From assembly GCA_963617275.1 (NCBI GenBank), contig CAVENX010000054.1, positions 1-8,299 on the forward strand: DNA of 8,299 nucleotides. Reading direction: 5' to 3'. This document shows positions 1 to 4,484 of the stretch, piece by piece. The notes below the pieces were generated by a model. It was not told the DNA's origin and ran no database searches. It worked only from the letters and a program-made list of their open reading frames with translations. Position 1 is the stretch's first letter; each line of letters starts with the position of its first letter. Source of the DNA: Limivicinus sp963617275 (GTDB lineage: Bacteria > Bacillota > Clostridia > Oscillospirales > Oscillospiraceae). A program made the translations under genes and the position numbers.

Positions 1-40
1 AAAACTGGGCCCCGCATTTCTGCGAGACCCAGCCTTTCTT
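1..40 (-). terminator. Intrinsic terminator overlapping the open reading frame
   Basis: On leftward RNA, bases 32-21 and 16-5 form a 12-bp stem with two G-U pairs and a GAAA tetraloop. An A-rich tract (37-42) precedes it and UUUU (4-1) follows. On the other strand the two wobbles become C-A mismatches, so the structure is specific to leftward transcripts. It lies inside codons 392-402 of the solute-binding gene, an unexpected place for a terminator. Confidence 0.7.
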
Positions 41-1206
41 AACTTAGTGACATTGACTATGCCGCTGTTCACATCAAAGTCATCTTTATTATATATAGCG
101 ACAAGTGTTCCGGAGATCACCTCGTTTGTCAGCAGATTGTTGCTTTTCTCAGCGAAATAGTAATCGTTGTATACAGGGCCTATGGCGTCCACCTCGCCGC
201 GTTCAAGCCCGGCTGTCAGCTCAGTGTTGTCCGGGTAGAACCGTATTTTTACTTTGACGCCGAATTCCTGCGTCAAATTGTCCGCCAGTGCGCTCAGAAT
301 ACCGGAAGCACTTCCGTCCTCCCCCTGCTTTGAATAAGGGAGACTGTCCGCAAGCAGCCCGAGGCGCAGCGTGTTGTCATGCGCGACAAGCCATTGCCGT
401 TCGATCGTATTAAGCTCCATGGAACTTTTGAGCCTGATACGGTACTTGTGGGCAAGGGCGCTGTTGAAGTCGGGATCGCTGAGCTGTATTTCACCAAGCG
501 CCATGTTCAGAGCATCCAGCAGGTCGGGACGCTGCTTTGATACGGCAAAATAGTATTCGCTTGAGCCGAGAACCATTATCGGTGTAAAGGTGTTCAGCAC
601 GGAGTAATCCTGCGTCACGATGGCGTCAACAACGCCGTTTCCAAGTGCAAGCGGGAGATCGTCATAGCTCCTGTATAGAAAAATCTGCGCGTCAATGTTA
701 TTCTTTGCCAGCCATTCTTTCAGCAGCCTGTGCTGGTAACTGCCCTGAAGCACGCCGATGCGGCAGTTGTTGAACAGCTCAAGCTTGCCGCTCGTCAGTA
801 CAGTGTGGTTGGCATCAGTGCACAGCCAATAGGTTTCTTTGCCCTGAGGATACGCGGAAAAGTCTACAAGCTCGGCACGCTCTGTGGTGTAGGTCACATC
901 ACCAAGCAGGTCGATCTCACCGTTTACAAGCATATCGTAACACTCGCTGAAGGAAGCAAAAACGTATTCATAGTTCCAGCCGGTTATGTAAGATATCTCC
1001 TGAAGATATTCATAGCCCGAGCCGCTCATGTATCCGTCTTCGTGTATTTCCTCATATGAATCGGACTGCACATATCCGACACGGACGGTTTTCTCTCCCG
1101 TGCCAGCCGCGTCAGCGCATACTGGCAGCAGCGCTGACAGCAGAAATACTGCGGTCAGCAGTGCCGCGGTCAATTTTATCAAGCTCCTCTTTTTTACCGT
1201 ATGCAT
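1..1206 (-). CDS. Secreted tandem solute-binding (SBP family 3) sensor-like protein, 3' end outside window or disrupted
   Basis: My reverse-strand translation gives 402 codons from ATG (1206-1204) to the window edge with no stop. GGGGGA lies 7 nt before the ATG. Residues 1-33 form a signal peptide: a basic start (VKKRS), a hydrophobic core, and a cleavage site near CADA. Residues 41-260 look like a complete family 3 periplasmic-type binding domain (VRVGYV, GEIDLLGDVTYTTERAELVDFS). From about 279 (LRLGLLADSLPYSKQ) a second such domain begins, with ERGEVDAIGP at 335-344. In known families, tandem domains of this kind form the extracellular sensor of GGDEF or histidine-kinase proteins, or bind amino-acid-like ligands. 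No output domain is visible. The second domain stops being convincing at about residue 388, roughly half its usual length, where a terminator hairpin overlaps the frame. The gene may therefore be truncated. The ligand is unknown. Confidence 0.8.
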   Translation of the reverse strand, partial: MHTVKKRSLIKLTAALLTAVFLLSALLPVCADAAGTGEKTVRVGYVQSDSYEEIHEDGYMSGSGYEYLQEISYITGWNYEYVFASFSECYDMLVNGEIDLLGDVTYTTERAELVDFSAYPQGKETYWLCTDANHTVLTSGKLELFNNCRIGVLQGSYQHRLLKEWLAKNNIDAQIFLYRSYDDLPLALGNGVVDAIVTQDYSVLNTFTPIMVLGSSEYYFAVSKQRPDLLDALNMALGEIQLSDPDFNSALAHKYRIRLKSSMELNTIERQWLVAHDNTLRLGLLADSLPYSKQGEDGSASGILSALADNLTQEFGVKVKIRFYPDNTELTAGLERGEVDAIGPVYNDYYFAEKSNNLLTNEVISGTLVAIYNKDDFDVNSGIVNVTKLRKAGSRRNAGPSF

Positions 1207-1258
1207 CCGGATGTCCCCCAAAATCTCTCTGTTATCGCCTCTTGGTATAATATTTCAT

Positions 1259-1287
1259 ATTTTACCATGCATACTGCCCTGCCGCAA
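1259..1287 (-). promoter_or_regulatory. Possible promoter of the solute-binding gene
   Basis: Reading leftward, TTGCGG (1287-1282) and TAAAAT (1264-1259) are separated by 17 nt. The start codon is about 50 nt downstream. The match is moderate, and another TATTAT (1252-1247) lies nearby, so the exact element is uncertain. Confidence 0.35.
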
Positions 1288-1358
1288 GCAATACAGCCGC
1301 CGTGCGGGAAGAAAAATGTCCGGAATCCAACGTTTTTTTCGTGGGTTTAAAAATTGTA

Positions 1359-1387
1359 TTGTACTTACAGAAAAGTAATGATATAAT
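1359..1387 (+). promoter_or_regulatory. Extended -10 promoter upstream of the reductase gene
   Basis: A perfect TATAAT (1382-1387) is preceded by TG at 1379-1380, making an extended -10. A weak -35 TTGTAC (1359-1364) lies 17 nt upstream. Transcription would start near 1394, giving a leader of about 130 nt before the reductase start codon. The leader contains a terminator-like hairpin, so this may instead drive a short RNA. Confidence 0.65.
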
Positions 1388-1393
1388 AAACTG

Positions 1394-1453
1394 CAATGGG
1401 AGCGCAGGCAGCCAGCCGTGCCTCATTGTGGGAAACTGCCGGAGGCAGTTTTT
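1394..1453 (+). ncRNA. Possible short structured leader RNA or attenuator
   Basis: From the predicted start, CAATG (1394-1398) can pair with CATTG (1424-1428). GGCA (1407-1410) pairs with TGCC (1419-1422) inside it, leaving a one-sided internal loop of about 7 nt. The terminator-like hairpin at 1433-1453 follows at once. This predicts a RNA of about 60 nt, or conditional read-through into the reductase gene. I recognise no riboswitch class. The structure is modest and folded by eye. Confidence 0.3.
1433..1453 (+). terminator. Terminator-like hairpin in the leader
   Basis: AAACTGCC (1433-1440) pairs perfectly with GGCAGTTT (1444-1451) around a GGA loop, followed by two more T. The stem is 8 bp, with the T run partly used in the stem. 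It lies between the promoter at 1359-1387 and the reductase start codon, so it would act as an attenuator or end a short RNA. Confidence 0.5.
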
Positions 1454-1458
1454 AAAAA

Positions 1459-1488
1459 CATCGCAGTTAGCAAGTGCTAACTGCGATG
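1459..1488. repeat. Perfect 30-bp palindrome before the reductase gene
   Basis: Two perfect 14-base arms, CATCGCAGTTAGCA and TGCTAACTGCGATG, are separated by only AG. In RNA this is a 13-bp hairpin with an AAGU loop; in DNA it could be a site for a dimeric regulator. No T run follows, so it is not a usual terminator. The arms repeat GCAGTT/AACTGC of the preceding hairpin, so alternative pairing between the two is possible. It ends 23 bases before the ribosome site of the reductase. Confidence 0.6.
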
Positions 1489-1525
1489 AGAACATATATC
1501 ATTTCAGAAATAAGGAGACTTGGTT

Positions 1526-2455
1526 ATGAGAATTTTGGTATTCGGCGCAGGTGTGATCGGCTGCAATCTTGCAAGGAATCTGTTCCGCGCCGGAAAGGAT
1601 ACGACCTTGCTCGCCCGCGGAAATTGGGGGGAGGAGATCCAAAAGAACGGCCTGCGCATCAAGGATAAATTTTCACTCCGTATGTCGGTCAGCCATATTC
1701 CCGTAGTGACGGAGCTTAAACCGGAGGATCGGTACGATGTGATCTTTGTCGTCATGCGTTATACGCAGGTCGAATTGATCGTGGATATTCTGAAAGCCAA
1801 CAGAACGAAAAATATTGTCTTTGTCGGCAACGATGTACGCGCATCGGAAATTGCGGCGCTTTTGCCGGAGAAAAACGTGATGTTTGCCTTTGCGCTCTCG
1901 GCGGGACACAGGGAGAGAAATCATGTGGCTTCGATAGACCTGAAAAAAATCACGATAGGCCAGCTCAGTACCGCGCCGTCCAATGAAAAGCTGATAGGGC
2001 AGATTTTTGCAGGAACAAAGTATAGGGTAGTCTATGAGCCGAACATGGGGGATTATCTTCTGTGCCATGCGGCGTTTGTTGTTCCGGTTGCTTTCGCGTG
2101 TTACAAAACGGATGGGGATCTGAAAAAACTCAAGGGCAGCACGGCATATCTGAATCGGATGATCGACGCCAATATTGAGGCATACCGCGCCATAAGGAAT
2201 GCCGGACATGAAATCCTTCCGGATGATGACAAGAATTTTGAGAGCGCTGCGTACCGCAAAACCTGCCTGCGCTTCTTCAGACTCATGTGCGCGACAAGTC
2301 TCGGAAAAATCTGCGCTTCCGACCATGCAATGGCCGCGGTCGAAGAAATGAGCGCATTGAACCGCGATTTGAAAAAATTCTTTGATGCCCACGAGGCGGA
2401 ATACCCGGTATGGCAGGAGCTTGAAAATGATACCGGAAATTACTTAAAAGCATAA
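1526..2455 (+). CDS. Ketopantoate reductase (ApbA/PanE) family protein with altered active site
   Basis: 309 residues, within the usual family range of 290-320. The ATG at 1526 is chosen because AAGGAG (1512-1517) lies 8 nt upstream; an in-frame TTG at 1520 is too close to that site. The N-terminal Rossmann fold carries MRILVFGAGVIGCNLA (GxGxxG at 7-12), expected to bind NADP(H). The all-alpha C-terminal domain covers about 170-309. In E. coli PanE, which reduces ketopantoate to pantoate for coenzyme A synthesis, a Lys in the V-K motif and a Lys in WRKL are important. Aligned by eye, these are Arg78 and Leu178 here; an Asn (102) is kept. It is therefore probably a family member with another substrate or a non-catalytic role, and I give no panE symbol. 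It stands alone, between an attenuator-like leader and a repeat array beginning 3 bp after its stop. Confidence 0.85.
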   Translation: MRILVFGAGVIGCNLARNLFRAGKDTTLLARGNWGEEIQKNGLRIKDKFSLRMSVSHIPVVTELKPEDRYDVIFVVMRYTQVELIVDILKANRTKNIVFVGNDVRASEIAALLPEKNVMFAFALSAGHRERNHVASIDLKKITIGQLSTAPSNEKLIGQIFAGTKYRVVYEPNMGDYLLCHAAFVVPVAFACYKTDGDLKKLKGSTAYLNRMIDANIEAYRAIRNAGHEILPDDDKNFESAAYRKTCLRFFRLMCATSLGKICASDHAMAAVEEMSALNRDLKKFFDAHEAEYPVWQELENDTGNYLKA

Positions 2456-2470
2456 AAACCCACGTAATAC

Positions 2471-2505
2471 CCGAATTGAAGCCCAGCGGAGCGGGTTTAA
2501 TTCGG
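2471..2505 (+). other. Core hairpin, first half-unit (also at 2705-2739 and 2939-2973)
   Basis: A 10-bp lower stem (2471-2480 with 2496-2505) is followed by a bulged G2481, three C-G pairs, a bulged A2485, G-C and C-G pairs, and a GGA triloop. The homologous hairpin in the second half-unit (2588-2620) keeps both bulges and the loop, but has a different lower stem and an A-U pair instead of G2486-C2492. That covariation suggests selection on structure. The wobble pairs favour the plus-strand RNA. Function unknown. Confidence 0.65.
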
Positions 2506-2517
2506 AAAAGGAAGAAA

Positions 2518-2571
2518 GAGTAAGCATAGTGCAGTTTTCGTCGCAAGACGGAAACGGAACGGTGCTTACTC
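2518..2571 (+). other. GCAA-capped nested hairpin of the first half-unit (also at 2752-2805 and 2986-3039)
   Basis: Outer arms GAGTAAGCA and TGCTTACTC pair perfectly over 9 bp. Inside, 2534-2542 pairs with 2547-2555 over 9 bp, including one U-G, around a GCAA loop, which is a GNRA tetraloop on the plus strand. The wobble and the loop type both favour the plus-strand RNA as the folded form. The sequence is identical in all three units. Confidence 0.6.
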
Positions 2572-2587
2572 CTCGTAATATCAAAAT

Positions 2588-2620
2588 CAAATCAAAGCCC
2601 AACGGAGTGGGTTTGATTTG
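2588..2620 (+). other. Core hairpin, second half-unit (also at 2822-2854 and 3056-3088)
   Basis: A 9-bp A/T-rich lower stem, bulged G2597, three C-G pairs, bulged A2601, A2602-T2608 and C2603-G2607, and a GGA triloop (GAA in unit 3). A flanking T2587-G2621 wobble becomes C-G in unit 3. The architecture matches the first half-unit hairpin though the lower stem sequence differs. Confidence 0.65.
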
Positions 2621-2692
2621 GAAAAGGAAAAACAACACCATCGGTCGATCTGACGCCGCCTGCGGCGGCTGATGACTTTATGATGATTATCT

Positions 2693-2926
2693 CCCACGTA
2701 ATACCCGAATTGAAGCCCAGCGGAGCGGGTTCAATTCGGAAAAGGAAGAAAGAGTAAGCATAGTGCAGTTTTCGTCGCAAGACGGAAACGGAACGGTGCT
2801 TACTCCTCGTAATATCAAAATCAAATCAAAGCCCAACGGAGTGGGTTTGATTTGGAAAAGGAAAAACAACACCATCGGTCGATCTGACGCCGCCTGCGGC
2901 GGCTGATGACTTTATGATGATTATCT
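2693..2926. repeat. Array unit 2
   Basis: Identical by eye to unit 1 except for C2732 in place of T, which gives a G-C pair in the first core hairpin (2705-2739). The inner GCAA-capped hairpin is at 2768-2789 and the second core hairpin at 2822-2854. Near identity with unit 1 implies recent duplication or gene conversion. Confidence 0.9.
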
Positions 2927-3160
2927 CCCACGTAATACCCGAATTGAAGCCCAGCGGAGCGGGTTCAATTCGGAAAAGGAAGAAAGAGTAAGCATAGTGC
3001 AGTTTTCGTCGCAAGACGGAAACGGAACGGTGCTTACTCCTCGTAATATCAGAACCAAATCAAAGCCCAACGAAGTGGGTTTGATTTGGAAAGGAAAAAC
3101 AACACCATCGGTCGATCTGACGCCGCCTGCGGCGGCTGATGACCTTATGGTGTTGTTTTG
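2927..3160. repeat. Array unit 3, most divergent, with intact terminal hairpin
   Basis: Differences from units 1 and 2 cluster in the second half. A becomes G at 3052. T becomes C at 3055, changing a U-G to a C-G pair at the base of the core hairpin. G becomes A at 3073, in the triloop. One A is lost from the purine tract, and the right arm of the last hairpin differs. Only this unit keeps the full 13-bp outer stem (3096-3108 with 3147-3159). Confidence 0.88.
3095..3159 (-). terminator. Terminator of tRNA-Arg formed by the last array hairpin
   Basis: Reading leftward from the tRNA, the arms at 3159-3147 and 3108-3096 pair perfectly over 13 bp. Inner GGTC/GACC and GCCGCC/GGCGGC stems follow, with TTTTT at 3099-3095. 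The hairpin starts 7 bases after the tRNA 3' end. As T-rich tracts flank both sides (3156-3159 on the plus strand), it could also stop rightward transcripts coming out of the array. Confidence 0.7.
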
Positions 3161-3165
3161 ACGTA

Positions 3166-3239
3166 TATGCCCGACAGGATTCGAACCTGCGACCTTCAGA
3201 GTCGGAGTCTGACACTCTATCCAGCTGAGCTACGGGCAC
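3166..3239 (-). tRNA. tRNA-Arg (anticodon CCG)
   Basis: 74 nt fold into a standard cloverleaf: acceptor GTGCCCG/CGGGCAT, D-arm GCTC...GAGT, anticodon stem TCAGA/TCTGA with loop CTCCGAC (anticodon CCG, reading CGG), variable loop AGGTC, and T-arm GCAGG-TTCGAAT-CCTGT. The CCA end is not encoded and must be added by nucleotidyltransferase. Base pair 1-72 is G-U rather than the usual G-C, and D- and T-stems each have one further G-U. A promoter lies about 100 nt upstream and a hairpin terminator 7 nt downstream, so it is a single-gene transcript. Confidence 0.95.
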
Positions 3240-3286
3240 ATATTAAAGCGGGACAAGCCCCAAAAGGGGAAGAAAACAGCTTACAG

Positions 3287-3315
3287 TTTACAATGTAAGC
3301 ATTATCTGATATAAT
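3287..3315 (+). promoter_or_regulatory. Promoter of the aldo/keto reductase-apbE-recG operon
   Basis: TTTACA (3287-3292) matches the -35 consensus at 5 of 6 positions. A 17-nt spacer leads to TATAAT (3310-3315), with TG at 3307-3308 as extended -10. The start would be near 3322, giving a leader of about 130 nt. The -35 box sits in the loop of a 7-bp inverted repeat GCTTACA/TGTAAGC (3279-3300), a possible operator. It faces the tRNA promoter. Confidence 0.7.
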
Positions 3316-3344
3316 ATCCTATCAAACAGAAATCTATCCTGCAC

Positions 3345-3373
3345 ATTATAGCAAAGAATCGTCGCAAAGTAAA
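3345..3373 (-). promoter_or_regulatory. Promoter of tRNA-Arg
   Basis: Reading leftward, TTTACT (3373-3368), a 17-nt spacer and TATAAT (3350-3345) with TG one base upstream form an extended -10 promoter. The start would be near 3338, giving a 5' leader of about 100 nt for RNase P to remove. That leader contains a CCCC-AAAA-GGGG hairpin at 3258-3269 (plus-strand reading). Confidence 0.7.
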
Positions 3374-3452
3374 TAGCGTGTTTGCATTATTTTTGCCGTA
3401 TGAGGCGGACGGGAAGACACCGGCCGTGCGGCGCAAAAATACGGAGGGGAAA

Positions 3453-4484
3453 ATGAAAACTGTAAGACTTGGAAAAAGCGGGCTTGTTGTAACAAAACCG
3501 GCAATGGGCTGTCTGCCGGTGCAGAGATGCAGTATAGAAGACAGCGTGAAGCTCCTGCGCAGTGCTTATGAGCGCGGCATAAGGTTTTTCGATACCGCGG
3601 CGGCGTATACCGACAGTCAGGAGAAGATCGGCCTTGCGCTGAGCGACGTCCGTGACGATATCATCATTGCAACAAAGAGCGCGTCCAGAACGTGCGGCGG
3701 CGTGCTTGCCGATATTGAGAACAGCCTCAGGATGATGAAAACCGACTATATTGACCTTTTCCAATTCCATAACGTGCCGGAGGTTCCGGACGCCGACGAC
3801 AAAGAGGGCGCATATGCCGGCGCGCTTATCGCAAAGGAGCGCGGCTGGATAGGTCATATAGGCGTTACCTCGCACAGGGTCGGCGTTATTGAGCAGTGCA
3901 TAGATTCCGGCGCTTTTGAAACGGTGCAGTTCCCGTTCAGCTACATATCCGCGCAGCGCGATCTTGACCTTGCGGAAAGGGCAAAGAATGCCGATGTAGG
4001 CTTTATCGCAATGAAAGGGCTTGCCGGCGGACTGCTCGGAACGAACCCGAGAGCCTGCCACGCCTTTATGAACCTATATGACAACGTAGTACCGATCTGG
4101 GGAATGCAGACGATGGAGGAGCTTGAGTGCTGGATGAGGCTTGCGGAGGAAGACCCCATGATGAATGAGGAGCTTTCCGCGCAGATAAAGGCCGACAGAG
4201 AGCAGCTTTCCGGCAACTTCTGCCGCAGCTGCGGTTACTGTATGCCATGCACGGTGGGGATAGAGATAAACAACTGCGCAAGGATGGATATGCTCCTGCG
4301 CCGTTCCCCGTGGCGGCAGTATATGACAGATGAGTGGCGCGCAAAGATGAACAAAATAAACGACTGTGTGGAGTGCGGGCTTTGCAGAAGCCGCTGCCCG
4401 TATCAGCTTGACACGCCCAATCTGCTCAAATATATGTTAAAGGACTACAACGAATTTTATGAAGCACACAAAGATATTATCTAA
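3453..4484 (+). CDS. Aldo/keto reductase with C-terminal 4Fe-4S binding domain
   Basis: 343 residues from ATG 3453, with GGAGGGG at 3443-3449; a GTG at 3378 would add 25 low-complexity residues without a ribosome site. The N-terminal TIM-barrel begins MKTVRLGKSGLVVTKPAMG and shows the catalytic tetrad of the superfamily: Asp47 and Tyr52 (FFDTAAAYTDS), Lys75 (IIIATKS) and His106 (LFQFHNV). After about residue 250 come two cysteine groups, Cys257-260-263-266 (with Cys275) and Cys305-308-311-315 followed by Pro, the pattern of ferredoxin-type clusters. NAD(P)H-linked carbonyl reduction with electron transfer through Fe-S centres is the family expectation; the substrate is unknown. It is cytoplasmic and first in the operon, and its end overlaps the start of the ApbE-like gene by 26 nt, suggesting translational coupling. 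Confidence 0.93.
   Translation: MKTVRLGKSGLVVTKPAMGCLPVQRCSIEDSVKLLRSAYERGIRFFDTAAAYTDSQEKIGLALSDVRDDIIIATKSASRTCGGVLADIENSLRMMKTDYIDLFQFHNVPEVPDADDKEGAYAGALIAKERGWIGHIGVTSHRVGVIEQCIDSGAFETVQFPFSYISAQRDLDLAERAKNADVGFIAMKGLAGGLLGTNPRACHAFMNLYDNVVPIWGMQTMEELECWMRLAEEDPMMNEELSAQIKADREQLSGNFCRSCGYCMPCTVGIEINNCARMDMLLRRSPWRQYMTDEWRAKMNKINDCVECGLCRSRCPYQLDTPNLLKYMLKDYNEFYEAHKDII

Larger units (their letters stand above)
2459..2692. repeat. Array unit 1
   Basis: The first unit begins three bases after the reductase stop codon. Its first core hairpin (2471-2505) has one difference from the other units: T2498 replaces C, turning a G-C pair into G-U. The second core hairpin is 2588-2620. The right arm of the last outer hairpin reads ATGATGATTAT and no longer matches the left arm, so that outer stem is lost here. 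Confidence 0.9.
2459..3160. repeat. Tandem array of three 234-bp composite palindromic units
   Basis: This non-coding stretch between the reductase stop and the tRNA gene is almost wholly three head-to-tail copies of a unit with starts at 2459, 2693 and 2927. Each unit is a dimer of related half-units: CGTAATAYC (2463 and 2574 in unit 1), a core hairpin containing GCCCARCGGAGYGGG, a GGAAA(A)GGAA tract, then a half-specific hairpin. The half-unit spacing alternates 111 and 123 bp. The first half-unit ends with a GAGTAAGCA/TGCTTACTC stem enclosing a GCAA-capped hairpin. The second ends with a GCCGCC/GGCGGC stem. Short reverse-strand reading frames across it (62-87 residues) are by-products of the repeat. 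I know no named element that matches; it may be a dispersed palindromic element or a structured RNA array. Confidence 0.92.

Noticed and set aside
730..1378. Rightward reading frames of 64-116 residues
   Set aside because: They are antisense to the solute-binding gene or run into its promoter region, with no ribosome site or recognisable domain.
1465..1482. CIRCE (HrcA) heat-shock operator
   Set aside because: TTAGCA and TGCTAA resemble the outer parts of CIRCE arms, but the 9-bp arms and 9-bp spacer are absent and the downstream gene is not a chaperone.
1673..2392. 239-residue reverse-strand reading frame
   Set aside because: Lies antisense to the reductase gene, which has a ribosome site and a clear Rossmann motif.
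2283..3014. Overlapping reverse-strand reading frames of 62-87 residues (MRRKLHYAYSFFLFRI..., MVLFFLFQIKPTPLGF...)
   Set aside because: They follow the tandem repeat exactly, cross hairpin arms, recur with the unit period and overlap one another in different frames. They look like by-products of the array rather than proteins.
2459..3160. CRISPR array
   Set aside because: Units are 234 bp with almost no unique sequence between them, and there are no short repeats with variable spacers.
3258..3269. CCCC-AAAA-GGGG hairpin as a terminator
   Set aside because: Only 4 bp with no T run; it lies in the leader of the tRNA transcript and is probably incidental.
3378..3452. Upstream GTG start for the aldo/keto reductase
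   Set aside because: No ribosome site, and the extra residues precede the usual family N-terminus (MKTVRLGKSGL).
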